Below, piece after piece: positions 7,110 through 16,817 of a stretch of 64,000 nt of DNA. The notes beneath the pieces are model-generated. The model had not been told where the DNA came from, searched no databases, and worked only from the letters and a program-made list of their open reading frames with translations. Origin of the DNA: Paenibacillus_G elgii_A. GTDB lineage: Bacteria; Bacillota; Bacilli; Paenibacillales; NBRC-103111. The stretch spans positions 24,308-88,307 of the forward strand of contig JBHJMN010000024.1 in the NCBI GenBank assembly GCA_042219835.1, written 5' to 3'. A program made the position numbers and the translations under genes. The first letter of the stretch is position 1; each line of letters begins with the position of its first letter.

Positions 7110-8963
7110 TCACGCCTCCCCCGGACGTCGTCCGGCATCCAGCTCCGCCCGGCTGGATACATATGGCGCCGTCCGCGGCACGCACGGCAGCCGGATCGTC
7201 ACCGACGTCCCGATGCCCAGCTTGCTGTAGATGCTCACGCCGTACGGCTTGCCGTAATGCAGCTCGATCCGTTGGTGAACGTTGCGGATGCCGTACCCGG
7301 CTTCTTCGCCGTCGTCGAACTGCGAGATGCGACGCAGCGTCTCCGGCGTCATTCCGACGCCGTCATCGATGATGCGGAGCTCGATGTCGTCGCCGATGCG
7401 GCGACCGGCAACCCGGATATGCACCCGGTCGCCGGTCCAGGCATGCTTCAGCACATTTTCCAAAAACGGCTGCAAAATCAGCTTGACCATCTCGTAGCGC
7501 AGCAGCTCCGGCTCAATCTCGAACAGAACGTCCAGTCGGTCGGTATACTTCACCTTTTGAATATCGAGATAGGCCTTTGCTTGCTCCAGCTCGTTCGCTA
7601 CCGGAATAATCGTGCGTCCTTCGTTGAGCGAAAGCCGGTAAAACAACGCCAGATTGCTGACCATCCGGTGCAGCTGCTCGACTTGTCCGAACTTGGCCAG
7701 CAAGCTGATCGAGGATAATGTATTGTACAGAAAATGCGGATTGATCTGGGCCTGCAGCGATTCCAGCTCGGCTTCTTTCTTCTTGATGCTGGCTACGTAC
7801 ACCTGTTGGATCAGCCCGTCGATATGCTCTGCCATCGTGTTGATGGATTGCGAGATCGTCAAGAACTCGTCCTTTCCCTTGAAGCGTATCCGCTTATGGA
7901 AGCTGCCGTGGCGGAACGAATCAAGCACCTTCACAATGTGCGATACCCGCTTGGAGAAGTAGCGGGACAGGAACCCGCCCACGCCCAGAAAGAGCAGGAA
8001 GCTGGCCGATCCGATGACGGCGGTCAGCACCTTCACTTTCTTCGCATCCTTCTCGACCCATTCCTTCGGAATGCTGGCCACAAGCTTCCAGTCCAAATCT
8101 TGGAACGGTTCCGTTATCGTCAAATAATTGCTTTCCCCGACCTGGGCAATCCGGTCGGTCGTCCAGGCGCCCCGCTCGAACAAAATTTGCCCTTGTCCGT
8201 CCTCGATCCGAACCGACGTGCCTTCCCCGAAGTCCGGAGAGACGGTCTCGAACATCTCGGTCAGCTTCACGGTGAGCCGCATGAACCCGAAATCCAACTG
8301 GCGGTTGAAGGAAGTCGTATCCACGAGCCGCCGAAGGAGCGAAATATTGCCGAACTCGGCATCCCGGTCGATCTGCCGCCATTGCATGGTCATCCCGTAA
8401 CGCTCCTGGGGAAAGTCCTTATACCATGAGTTGTCGGCGATCCGATTCAAATACAGCATGTTATAGCTCTTGCCGGCATAGAGCAGCGGGTCCGAATCGT
8501 TATAAAACGAATAAATCTCAGGCAACGTTTCGTTGCGCAAGTATACGACGAGCCAGATGCGGTGGTTCGTCGCCTTGATGACACTGTCGAACTTGGGTTC
8601 CAAATACTGCGTCACCGATTCGTAGCCGTAGTAGCCTTCATTCAATCTTCTCAGCCGGGAAGCGACGGTCTCGTCGTAATAGATCATATCCGACAGACGG
8701 ACCGTATCCTTCATCCGGTATTCGATATTGTCCTTCATCTGGCGCAGCGCCGCCTGAACGTTCTCGCTTGTCTGCTTGCGGACCGAATCCACGAAGATCC
8801 AATTGGCAAAATAACCGAACAAGATGACGTGAACCAAGGTAAGCAGCATATAGGACAGCATCAGCTTGTACCCGAAGGGCATATACCGTGCTTCCGGCCC
8901 GGAAGCGTCAGCGTTATTTCGCCGGGATCGACGGAGTATGGACCAGATTCGGCTATTGGCCAT
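7110..8963 (-). CDS. YesM-family sensor histidine kinase
   Basis: 617 residues: TM helix 31-55, an extracellular sensor region 56-308, a second TM 311-333, HAMP ~334-390, a His_kinase domain with LQAQINPHFLYNTL (phospho-acceptor His410) and a HATPase with the N box FLENVLKHA and DDGVGM. This is the YesM/LytS-type architecture used by sugar-sensing systems in Bacillales. Its ATG overlaps the end of the response-regulator gene by 11 nt. It is last in an operon headed by LplBC/solute-binding genes, so it most likely senses the oligosaccharide imported by that transporter and feeds back on its expression (inference). Confidence 0.92.
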   Translation of the reverse strand: MANSRIWSILRRSRRNNADASGPEARYMPFGYKLMLSYMLLTLVHVILFGYFANWIFVDSVRKQTSENVQAALRQMKDNIEYRMKDTVRLSDMIYYDETVASRLRRLNEGYYGYESVTQYLEPKFDSVIKATNHRIWLVVYLRNETLPEIYSFYNDSDPLLYAGKSYNMLYLNRIADNSWYKDFPQERYGMTMQWRQIDRDAEFGNISLLRRLVDTTSFNRQLDFGFMRLTVKLTEMFETVSPDFGEGTSVRIEDGQGQILFERGAWTTDRIAQVGESNYLTITEPFQDLDWKLVASIPKEWVEKDAKKVKVLTAVIGSASFLLFLGVGGFLSRYFSKRVSHIVKVLDSFRHGSFHKRIRFKGKDEFLTISQSINTMAEHIDGLIQQVYVASIKKKEAELESLQAQINPHFLYNTLSSISLLAKFGQVEQLHRMVSNLALFYRLSLNEGRTIIPVANELEQAKAYLDIQKVKYTDRLDVLFEIEPELLRYEMVKLILQPFLENVLKHAWTGDRVHIRVAGRRIGDDIELRIIDDGVGMTPETLRRISQFDDGEEAGYGIRNVHQRIELHYGKPYGVSIYSKLGIGTSVTIRLPCVPRTAPYVSSRAELDAGRRPGEA

Positions 8964-9756
8964 TGCGGAATTCCAGCGGGGTCATCCGGTACGTTTCCTT
9001 GAATTGCTTGCTGAAATAAGGCATATAGCGGTAACCGACCCGATGAGCGACCTCATAAATGCGCAGCTTCGGATCGCGAAGCAGCTCCCCGGCCTTTTCC
9101 ATACGCAGCGCGACAAGATATTCATGGAACGTCTGACCCGTCGATTCCTTAAAGATTTGCCCGAGGTAATTCGGCGAGAACGAGAATTGATCCGCCACTT
9201 CCTTCAGCGTGAGCGGCTGATCCAGCCCGCTGCGCATCATGCCGATCATTTCTTGAATCAGCTTCCCGTTTTTGCCCATCCCGTCTGCGGCCTTGCCGTC
9301 GATAGCTGCGGATGGGGCAGGCCTAGCGCCGCCCGACAGCATCAGCCGGACCTCATGCTCCGCTTGCTCGCGCTTGCGGGCGTCGTCCAGATCGCGCCGA
9401 ATACGCTCGAGCGATTGAATGAGCTCGTCCTCGTTCATCGGCTTCAGCACATAGCTGTAAGCTTGCAAGGTCAGGGCTTCCTTCACATACTGAAAATCTC
9501 TGTAACCGCTGACAAAAACGATCCGCACGTCGTGGAAACGTTCCTTCACACGTTTCGCCAGCTCAAGTCCGGACATGTTGGGCATATTGACGTCGGTGAC
9601 CAGCACATCAATCTTCTGGGTCTCGATCAGCTCGCAAGCGGAGAACCCGTTCGTCACGGCGCCCACAATCTTCATCCCGAGCGACTCCCAGGGAATAAAC
9701 GTCTTCATTCCTTCCAGATCCAGCGTCTCATCGTCTGCGATCAGCACTTTGTACAT
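8953..9756 (-). CDS. YesN-type response regulator with AraC DNA-binding domain
   Basis: 267 residues. A receiver domain occupies residues 1-120 (VLIADDE, phospho-acceptor Asp55 in VTDVNMP, Lys in LKPMNE), then a linker, then an AraC/XylS double HTH (ADQFSFSPNYLGQIFKESTG and VAHRVGYRYMPYFSKQFKET). ATG 9756 is chosen because GAGGAGG precedes it by 7 nt; the frame is open for another 21 codons upstream without family similarity. Partner of the overlapping YesM-type kinase; it probably activates the preceding transporter genes. Confidence 0.92.
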   Translation of the reverse strand: MYKVLIADDETLDLEGMKTFIPWESLGMKIVGAVTNGFSACELIETQKIDVLVTDVNMPNMSGLELAKRVKERFHDVRIVFVSGYRDFQYVKEALTLQAYSYVLKPMNEDELIQSLERIRRDLDDARKREQAEHEVRLMLSGGARPAPSAAIDGKAADGMGKNGKLIQEMIGMMRSGLDQPLTLKEVADQFSFSPNYLGQIFKESTGQTFHEYLVALRMEKAGELLRDPKLRIYEVAHRVGYRYMPYFSKQFKETYRMTPLEFRNGQ

Positions 9757-9839
9757 GTCGGTCCTCCTCTGCCTTGGATCTTCGAATGAAATGGAAAAGC
9801 AGGTGCGCCGGTAGCGCACCCTGCCTTGTTCGCATGTCT

Positions 9840-11501
9840 TTATTTCTTCTTCATTTTCTCTTCATTTTCCTTCCAGCGCTTCGTCAAATATTCGTTCAGC
9901 TTGTCGACGCCGAGCGTTTGCGCGTCTTTCTCGCCTTTGTCGATGATTTCAATCACTTCTTGCTCACTTTTGGCGAGGATCGCTTGGGCACGGACTTTCT
10001 TATACAATTCGATCCAGCGTTCGCGAACGATCCCTTCGGGGCTATCCTGCGGCGGCTCGATCCCGCGAAGCGTCGTCAGGTCCATATGCGTCTTCCAGGT
10101 GATGGCATCCTGGTATCTCGTTTCCCAAGAACGCTTCTCTTCCGGTAAGGAAAGCTCAGCCTTCACTTTGATTTTGTCGTTGTACGTCGAGTTGCCGACG
10201 ATTTGAAGGTCGGTCGTCGCGTTCATGTTCTTCGTACGTTCCGCCGGATCGCTGAAAAATTTGTCCGTCAAGTTCGGCAAGCCCTCGCTGTCCAGACCTT
10301 TCCAGTACTGACCTTCCGGACCCCACGCGATTAAGCGCATGCCCTCCGGACTGGTCATCCAGTCCAGCACCGCAAAAATTTTCTCCGGGTCCTTTGCCGT
10401 CGTCGTAATCGCTGCGGCGTTCCAGCCCAGCCGGTCGTAGTGGGCCACTTTAATTTTGTTTTTGTCCAGTCCCGGCTTATGGATCGGCCAGATCATGAAG
10501 TAACCGGCATTCGGATCGGACTTGGTCAGCTCGGCATGCGCTTTGGAAGCGTAGTCGGTAGCGGTAATGTCGGCGTATACGGCGACGCGGCCCGTATTGA
10601 GCTTCTCGCGGACCTGATCGACCGTTTGCGTCAGCGCGTCCTGCGTCATCAGCTTCTCGCGGTGCAGCTTGTTGACGAAGGTCATCGCTTCCTTGTACAC
10701 CGGATCGGCGAAGAGCGACGTGAACTTGCCGTCCTTCGGCACGGCGCGCAGTGTTCCCGCGTAGCTCGCCGGGTTATTTTCCGCGAAGGCGGAGAACAGC
10801 AGGTCGACGCCTTTGCCTTCTTTGGCCTGGCCCGGCTCGAACGGAATGATGTTCGGATACTTCTCCTTGACGAGCTTCAAGTAATTGTACAGGTCGTCGG
10901 TCGTCTCCAGCTTCGGCTTGCCGAGCTCTTCGTAAATTTTCTTGTTTACAACGTAACCGGCGTTGCCTGTCGGCTTGTTCGTGTACCAGTTCGGGAACAT
11001 ATACAGCTTGCCGTCTTTGGCGCGCAGCATGTTCAGAATTTCGTCGCCCGCCCACTTTTTCAAGTTCGGGTATTTGTCCAGATACGGGTCAAGCGGCACG
11101 AGGACACCGTTCTCGCGCAGCCGCTCGAACTTGTCGCGGTCGCCCCAGATGACGTCCGGCAGATCCTTGCTGACGATCATCGTGCTCAGCTTGGCTTCCG
11201 CGTTGCCGCCGGCGTTAATGGCGGTAATATTGATTTTATACTGCTCTTGAATGTGCTTGGAGAATACGTCTTTGCCCCAAGGAGGCATCGTATACCAGCC
11301 GTAGTTGCCGAAGAACGTGAAGCTTACCGGCTCGCTGCCGACTTTCCACGGCTCCGACGAAGATGCGGCCGAAGTCTGCGCCCCGGACGCCGCTTTGTTG
11401 TCGGCGGGAGCGCTGCCTCCGCCGGAGCATCCGGAGATGACCGTGCCTAGCGCCATGACGGCTGCCAGCGGACCCATTCCTTTTTTGACCCAATTGTTCA
11501 T
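9840..11501 (-). CDS. Extracellular solute-binding lipoprotein, LplA-like (CUT1 family)
   Basis: 553 residues with a lipoprotein signal (hydrophobic segment, lipobox VISGC, cleavage before Cys) and a long family-1 solute-binding domain. The length of ~550 and motifs such as PPWGKDVFSKHIQEQY fit LplA/YtcQ-type proteins, which bind complex oligosaccharides, rather than MalE. It follows the two permease genes and precedes the YesN/YesM pair. Start at MNNWVKKGMG with AAAGGGG 9 nt upstream. The ligand is unknown. Confidence 0.9.
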   Translation of the reverse strand: MNNWVKKGMGPLAAVMALGTVISGCSGGGSAPADNKAASGAQTSAASSSEPWKVGSEPVSFTFFGNYGWYTMPPWGKDVFSKHIQEQYKINITAINAGGNAEAKLSTMIVSKDLPDVIWGDRDKFERLRENGVLVPLDPYLDKYPNLKKWAGDEILNMLRAKDGKLYMFPNWYTNKPTGNAGYVVNKKIYEELGKPKLETTDDLYNYLKLVKEKYPNIIPFEPGQAKEGKGVDLLFSAFAENNPASYAGTLRAVPKDGKFTSLFADPVYKEAMTFVNKLHREKLMTQDALTQTVDQVREKLNTGRVAVYADITATDYASKAHAELTKSDPNAGYFMIWPIHKPGLDKNKIKVAHYDRLGWNAAAITTTAKDPEKIFAVLDWMTSPEGMRLIAWGPEGQYWKGLDSEGLPNLTDKFFSDPAERTKNMNATTDLQIVGNSTYNDKIKVKAELSLPEEKRSWETRYQDAITWKTHMDLTTLRGIEPPQDSPEGIVRERWIELYKKVRAQAILAKSEQEVIEIIDKGEKDAQTLGVDKLNEYLTKRWKENEEKMKKK

Positions 11502-11566
11502 TGTGTATAGCCCCTTTCCCATTATAAATTCAAGCTATGCTTAAAGCGATTCGCTTTGAAGCCGGA

Positions 11567-12454
11567 CTATTCTTTCAGGGAGCCGACAAGCACGCCCTTG
11601 ACGAAATACCGCTGCAAGAACGGATAGACGAGAATGATCGGAACCGTCGTGACCATCATGGTAGCCATGGTAAGCGATTTGGTCGTGTATGATTGCCGCT
11701 TGGCAAGAAAGCTTTGGGCCGCCGAGTCCTGCGTCATCTCGGAAGCGATATTGGAATCGAGCGTCTGCTTCAGCAGCGCCTGAACCGGCAGCAGGTCCTG
11801 GTTGTTGATATAGATGGACGCGACGAACCAGTCGTTCCAGTGAGTGACGGCCGTGAACAGCGAGAGCGTTGCGACGACCGGGCCGGACAGCGGCAGCACG
11901 ACGCGCAGGAATGTGCCCCAATAGCCGCAGCCGTCAATCCGCGCCGCATCTTCGAGACCGGCCGGAATTTGGCGGAAGAACGTGCGGAAGATGATCATGC
12001 TCCATACGCTGATGATCGACGGAATGACGAATACCCAGAACGAATCGAACAGGCCGAGACTGCGAATCAGCAGGTAGGTCGGAATCAGACCGCCGCCGAA
12101 ATAAAGCGTGATGATGCAGAACGTCATGTAAAAGTTCCGGCCGATCAACTCCTTGCGGGACATGCCGTAGGCTAAGATGGACGTCGCCGCGATCGTCAGG
12201 AAGGTGCCGACAAGCGTACGGGCGATGGATACGCCGAAGCCTTTCAATATTTTAACGTCTTTTAACACGACTTGGTAATTTTCCAAGGTAAAGGCTCTGG
12301 GCCAGAACGTAATGCCGCCAAGACTCGTATCCGAACCGAGGTTGAACGAGATGACGGCGGAGTTCCAGAACGGATAGAACGTTACGAAGGCCAGAAAGAA
12401 CAGCGCAATATGGATAAAGACGCTAAAGATGCGATCCTCCAATGCCAGTTTCAT
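11567..12454 (-). CDS. Carbohydrate ABC transporter permease, LplC/YtcP-like
   Basis: 295 residues with six TM segments and the CUT1 EAA loop (AGLEDAARIDGCGYWGTFLRVVLP). The TLYFGGGLIPTYLLI segment is typical of the LplC/YtcP subgroup. It pairs with the LplB-like permease encoded 13 nt upstream. ATG 12454 has AAGGAGG 8 nt upstream; a longer open frame overlaps the preceding gene and is rejected. No ATPase is encoded nearby, so a shared MsmX-type ATPase must serve the system (family knowledge). Confidence 0.92.
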   Translation of the reverse strand: MKLALEDRIFSVFIHIALFFLAFVTFYPFWNSAVISFNLGSDTSLGGITFWPRAFTLENYQVVLKDVKILKGFGVSIARTLVGTFLTIAATSILAYGMSRKELIGRNFYMTFCIITLYFGGGLIPTYLLIRSLGLFDSFWVFVIPSIISVWSMIIFRTFFRQIPAGLEDAARIDGCGYWGTFLRVVLPLSGPVVATLSLFTAVTHWNDWFVASIYINNQDLLPVQALLKQTLDSNIASEMTQDSAAQSFLAKRQSYTTKSLTMATMMVTTVPIILVYPFLQRYFVKGVLVGSLKE

Positions 12455-12467
12455 CAATACATCCTCC

Positions 12468-13430
12468 TTACCACAAGCTGTTGCCGGTTTTTCTCGCGAG
12501 ATAGTTCGCAAGAGTCAGCAGTCCGACGCTCACGATGGCCTTAAACAAGCCGACGGCTGTCGCGAACGAATAGCGGTTTAACGTAATCCCCATCCGGTAT
12601 ACATACGTGTCCAGAACCTCCGATACGTCGCGCAGCGCCGGATTGACGCCCAGCAGCAGCAAGTCCTCGAAGCCCGCGTTCAGCAAGTTGCCGATAGCCA
12701 GAATGGAAAAAATCATCACGACCGGCAAAATGCATGGAAACGTTATCAAATAGGTCATGCGAAAACGGCTCGCTCCGTCGATAGCGGCGGATTCGTACAG
12801 GTGAGGATCGATGGAAGCGATTGCAGCCAAGTATACGATAGAGGCAAAGCCAATCTCCTTCCATACGTTCGTCGAGACGAGAATCGTCCAGAAATATTCC
12901 GTAACCGACAAGTAAGGAATCGGTTCGTCGATGATTCCGAGATTTTGCAGCAAAATGTTTACGCTTCCATTATCGGTCGAAAGCAGGGAGATCACGAAGT
13001 TGGCGACGATGACCCAAGACAGAAAATACGGCAAGTAGCTGACTGTCTGCACAAAGCGCTTGAAAAGCATATTTTTGACTTCGTTCAGCAGAATCGCCAG
13101 AATGATCGGCGCCGGAAAGCCGATAGCCAGCTTCAGGAAGCTGATGACAATGGTGTTTCGCATCACGACCCCAAGCTCGGGCGCTTGGAAGAAATCGATG
13201 AAATGCTTGAAGCCGACCCACGGGCTGGCTGCGAATCCTTTAAACACCGAGAAATCCTGAAATGCAATGATCACACCGTACATCGGGAAATAGCTAAATA
13301 TTAAGACCAAGACGAGCGCGGGCAGCACCATAAGCTGCAAATCCCATTGCTGGAGCCAGGCCGCGACTTTCGTCTTCCCCGGCTTTGCCGCCGGACGACC
13401 CTTAGGGACCGCTGTCGCGGTTTCTTTCAA
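12468..13430 (-). CDS. Carbohydrate ABC transporter permease, LplB-like
   Basis: About 320 residues, six TM segments, with motifs of the LplB/YteP subgroup (FSYFPMYGVIIAFQDFSVFKG, FLSWVIVANF, and the EAA loop HLYESAAIDGASRFRMTYLITFP). First gene of the operon LplB-LplC-LplA-YesN-YesM. The TTG at 13430 has AAGGGTGG 5 nt upstream; a GTG three codons earlier (13439) would have the SD abutting it. The two choices differ only by MVG. Confidence 0.9.
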   Translation of the reverse strand: MKETATAVPKGRPAAKPGKTKVAAWLQQWDLQLMVLPALVLVLIFSYFPMYGVIIAFQDFSVFKGFAASPWVGFKHFIDFFQAPELGVVMRNTIVISFLKLAIGFPAPIILAILLNEVKNMLFKRFVQTVSYLPYFLSWVIVANFVISLLSTDNGSVNILLQNLGIIDEPIPYLSVTEYFWTILVSTNVWKEIGFASIVYLAAIASIDPHLYESAAIDGASRFRMTYLITFPCILPVVMIFSILAIGNLLNAGFEDLLLLGVNPALRDVSEVLDTYVYRMGITLNRYSFATAVGLFKAIVSVGLLTLANYLARKTGNSLW

Positions 13431-13589
13431 GCCGACCACCCTTTCTTGTAGATTATTGTCGATCTGTCTTTATCTTAAAAGGGATACGATGCGTGCGACT
13501 ACTTGCCTAATCAATGAAATGTTATATAAATCAATGATCAGGAACGATTTTCTTCCGTTATGAGAAGTTTGGAGGGGAGAGGGCGGCGG

Positions 13590-13645
13590 GGAACAAAAAA
13601 ACAGCGGTCTCCCCGGGAACCGATTCGTCCCGGCTGGAGACCGCT
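13590..13645 (-). terminator. Terminator of the debranching enzyme/CUT1 operon
   Basis: Ten-base stem AGCGGTCTCC / GGAGACCGCT with an inner CCGGGA / TCCCGG stem. On the minus strand it is followed by a seven-U run. It ends the upstream operon; the region 13440-13589 then holds the promoter of the LplB operon, in which I could not fix -35/-10 elements. Confidence 0.85.
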
Positions 13646-13675
13646 CATATTGTCGGCATATGTTTTTGTGTGATT

Positions 13676-14506
13676 TTACTTACCGCCCGTAAACGTAATG
13701 CCTTTGATGAAGAAGCGGTTGAAAAAGGCGTAGATGAGCAGCGCCGGCAGCGTGAATACCATCGACGCGGCCATGATGTAGTTCCAGTAGCTGATGTACT
13801 GGCCCTTGAAGGTGTTCAGACCGAGCGTCAGCGTGAACATCGACTTGTCGGAGACGAACATGAGCGGCTTCAGGAACTCGTTCCAGGCGCCCATGAACAC
13901 AAAGATCATCTGCGCGGCGAGCGCCGGAACGGCCAGAGGCAGCGCGATGCGGAAGAAGATGCCGAAGCGGCTCAGCCCGTCGAGCTGCGACGCTTCCTCC
14001 AGCTCCTTCGGGAAGTTGATAAAGAACTGGCGCATCATGAACGTGAACGTGGCGTTCGCCATCATCGGCACCGTCAGCGCGGCGTACGAATTCAGCCACC
14101 CGAGCTCTTTCATGATCAAGTACGCGGGCACGATCGTGAGCTGGCCCGGAATCATCTGCACGCCCAGGATGATGAGGAACATCACTTTGTTGCCGATGAA
14201 ATCAATGCGCGCAAGCGCATACCCGGCCATCGAGTTGAACAAAATGTTGCAGACCGTCGCCACGACCGCGATCAGGGCGCTGTTGGTCATCCAGCGCATG
14301 AACAGCGGCTCGCGGACGAAAATATCATAGTAATTTTGCAGCGTAAAATGCTTGGGAATAAAGCTGATGCCTCCGGCGACAATCTCTTCCAGCGTCTTGA
14401 ACGAGGAGGAGAGCGCCCACAGGAACGGCACCATCGTCACCGCAGCGTACAGGAACAGCAGTGAGTAAATAACGTACTTGATCCACGGTTTCGGCTGTTT
14501 AACCAT
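13676..14506 (-). CDS. Carbohydrate ABC transporter permease (MalG/AraQ-type)
   Basis: 276 residues with six TM segments and the EAA loop (KELEEASQLDGLSRFGIFFRIALP). Last gene of the operon glycosidase-binding protein-permease-permease. SD AGGAGG lies 8 nt before the ATG, 13 nt after the stop of the other permease. It forms a heterodimeric channel with the product of the preceding gene. Confidence 0.92.
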   Translation of the reverse strand: MVKQPKPWIKYVIYSLLFLYAAVTMVPFLWALSSSFKTLEEIVAGGISFIPKHFTLQNYYDIFVREPLFMRWMTNSALIAVVATVCNILFNSMAGYALARIDFIGNKVMFLIILGVQMIPGQLTIVPAYLIMKELGWLNSYAALTVPMMANATFTFMMRQFFINFPKELEEASQLDGLSRFGIFFRIALPLAVPALAAQMIFVFMGAWNEFLKPLMFVSDKSMFTLTLGLNTFKGQYISYWNYIMAASMVFTLPALLIYAFFNRFFIKGITFTGGK

Positions 14507-14519
14507 CGTCCCGGCCTCC

Positions 14520-15419
14520 TCAGTTCAGCTTCTCTTCAGCGAACAGCTTCCGCTGCAGCAGCGTCGCGATCATAATGACCAGAGCCAGCATGACGGCGAG
14601 CGCAGAGGCATAGCCGAAGTCCAAATTTTTGAATGCGTACTGGTAAATCAGCAGCGCCACGGTCAGCGTGGAGTTGTTCGGCCCCCCGGACCCTGCCGAG
14701 AAAATGTACGACTGGTCGAACAGCTGGAACGTTCCGATGATGCCCATGACGACGGTGAAGAAGGTCGCCGGCTTCAGCATCGGCAGCGTGATGGCGGTGA
14801 ATCGTTTCCACGCGCCCGCTCCGTCCAGCATCGCCGATTCGTAGAGCGCATCCGGGATGTCCTGAAGTGCCGCAAGAAAGACGACCATGAAAAACGGCGC
14901 CGTTGACCAGATGTTCATCAGCATGATTCCCTTAAGCGCTACGGCGGGATCGCCGAGCCAGTTGTAGCCGGGCAGTCCGATCGCTTGCAGCGCTTGGTTA
15001 AGCAGCCCGTTGGAGTTGTAGATCCACATGAAAATGAGTGTCAGCACGGCGGACGAGGTGACGGTCGGCATAAAAAAGACGATGCGGAAAAAATTCCGGA
15101 ATTTCAGCTTCGCATTCAAAATGGACGCGAGTCCGAGCGCCAGCGCCGTTTGCAGCGGCACGACAAAGAGGGCGAAGGAGGCGGTGTTTTTCAGCGCGAT
15201 CCATGCCCGCTCGTCCTGCACCATCCGCTCGAAGTTGCTGAAGCCGACCAGCTTGTAGCTGACCTCGCCCAGCAGATTCACTTTATGAAACGACAGGAAC
15301 AGCGAATAAAACACGGGTAAAAACAAAAACGTGCCGATGACCAGCAGGGTAGGAAGTAAAAACAAATAGCCGGTGATCGTGCTTCTCAGCTTCCGCTTCC
15401 AAACCGAACGGCTTGCCAT
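14520..15419 (-). CDS. Carbohydrate ABC transporter permease (MalF/UgpA-type)
   Basis: 299 residues, six TM segments, EAA loop DALYESAMLDGAGAWKRFTA and the C-terminal GGPNNSTLTVALLIYQYAF motif common in UgpA/LacF-type sugar permeases. SD GGGAGG precedes the ATG. Located between the solute-binding protein gene and the second permease gene. Confidence 0.92.
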   Translation of the reverse strand: MASRSVWKRKLRSTITGYLFLLPTLLVIGTFLFLPVFYSLFLSFHKVNLLGEVSYKLVGFSNFERMVQDERAWIALKNTASFALFVVPLQTALALGLASILNAKLKFRNFFRIVFFMPTVTSSAVLTLIFMWIYNSNGLLNQALQAIGLPGYNWLGDPAVALKGIMLMNIWSTAPFFMVVFLAALQDIPDALYESAMLDGAGAWKRFTAITLPMLKPATFFTVVMGIIGTFQLFDQSYIFSAGSGGPNNSTLTVALLIYQYAFKNLDFGYASALAVMLALVIMIATLLQRKLFAEEKLN

Positions 15420-15533
15420 AGGGAAACCTCCCTTTCAAAAGAGGCAGGGGAGCCGTGTCAGACTGTACAGGATGACGTCCCCCGCTTTTTAAGTGGATGA
15501 AGGGAGGGGCAGCCCCCTCCCGGTTCAGCTTCG

Positions 15534-16817
15534 TTACTTGCCGGCAGCAATTTCTTTGTTGGCGGTTTCCTGCGCTTTTTTCATCGCGTCTTCCAGCGGG
15601 GATTTGCCTAGGAACGCGTCGAGGAACTGGTTGTTGAAGTTGTTCATGACCGTCGGCAGCGTCGGTCCGGCCTGCCATGGCGTCGAATAAGCCGAGCCTG
15701 CAACCAGGGCGCCGCGCAGCGGGTCCTTGTCGTAGCCGAGCTCCTTCGCGACGGATTTGCGCGTCGGCAGTTCGAACCCTTTGCTGGTCCACGTTTTCAT
15801 GCCATCCTTGCTGGTCAGGTACGAAATCAGCTCCCAGGAAGCTTCTTTTTTCTTGGACGCCTTGTTCATGACATAGGCGACCGTGAAGGCCATCGTGCCT
15901 TTTTTGCCGTTTACCGTCGGCAGCTCGGCCGTGGCGTATTGAAGATCTTTGTAATTGTTGTTCAGGAACGGAATCGCCCAGTTGCCTTCGAAGACGATGG
16001 ACGCTTTTCCTTGGCCGAACATCTCGCCGCCCCAGCCTGCGCCGACTTCCTTCGGCTCGCCGGACGATTTGTCCTTGTTGTGCAGGTCGACGACGAGCTG
16101 CAGCCCTTTGAGCGCTTCCGGGGAAGCGTAGGCGGCGTTGCCCTTGTCGTCGGACACTTTGCCGCCGAACGCCTGCGCCATGTACATTTGCCGCGCCAGC
16201 TCGGGAGCGACGCCGAAGCCGAAGCGGACGGTTTTGCCGCCTTCGGTTTTGGTCAGCTTTTTCGCCGCGTCCTGAAGCTCTTCCCACGTGCCCGGCGGCT
16301 TGGTAATGCCCGCCTCTTCGAAATGCTTCTTGTTGTAGAACATGGCCAGCGTGGAGGAGCCCTTCGGGAAGCCGTACGTTTTGCCGCCGATCTTGAACGC
16401 GTTCAGCAGCGGCTCTTCGAAGTCGGCCACATCGAATTCAGGCTTTACGTAGCCGTCGAGCGGCTCGATGACCCCTTTCTCGATGAGAGCCGGAGCTTCG
16501 AACGCATCCAGATAAAACACGTCGGGGCCTTCGCCGCCGATGAGCCGCGTCTTGATGACGTCCATGTACTGGTCGGCGATCACTTCGTATTTGACTTTGA
16601 CGTTCGGATGCTTGCTTTCGAACTCTTGAATCGTCTGCTTGAGCAAATCCTGCTCCTCCGGCGACGATCCCCAGCCGGCCAGCGTTACGGTGACAGGCTC
16701 GCCGCTTTTCGGCGCATCGCCGGCCGGAGCCGGCTTCGCTTCTTGTTTGGCGCAGCCCGCCAGCGCCATGCTGGAAGCCAGACCTACGGAGAGAATGACG
16801 GATAGCGATTTTTTCAT
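15534..16817 (-). CDS. Extracellular sugar-binding lipoprotein (CUT1 family)
   Basis: 427 residues. Signal sequence MKKSLSVILSVGLASSMALAG ends in lipobox LAGC; the mature protein is a family-1 solute-binding fold (VTLAGWGSSPEEQDLL, GGEGPDVFYLDAFEAPAL). Length and motifs fit MalE/MsmE-like binding proteins. The start codon overlaps the stop of the debranching-type enzyme gene (ATGA), so the two are translationally coupled. Ligand not determined; the coupled glycosidase suggests an alpha-glucoside or glucan fragment (inference). Confidence 0.92.
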   Translation of the reverse strand: MKKSLSVILSVGLASSMALAGCAKQEAKPAPAGDAPKSGEPVTVTLAGWGSSPEEQDLLKQTIQEFESKHPNVKVKYEVIADQYMDVIKTRLIGGEGPDVFYLDAFEAPALIEKGVIEPLDGYVKPEFDVADFEEPLLNAFKIGGKTYGFPKGSSTLAMFYNKKHFEEAGITKPPGTWEELQDAAKKLTKTEGGKTVRFGFGVAPELARQMYMAQAFGGKVSDDKGNAAYASPEALKGLQLVVDLHNKDKSSGEPKEVGAGWGGEMFGQGKASIVFEGNWAIPFLNNNYKDLQYATAELPTVNGKKGTMAFTVAYVMNKASKKKEASWELISYLTSKDGMKTWTSKGFELPTRKSVAKELGYDKDPLRGALVAGSAYSTPWQAGPTLPTVMNNFNNQFLDAFLGKSPLEDAMKKAQETANKEIAAGK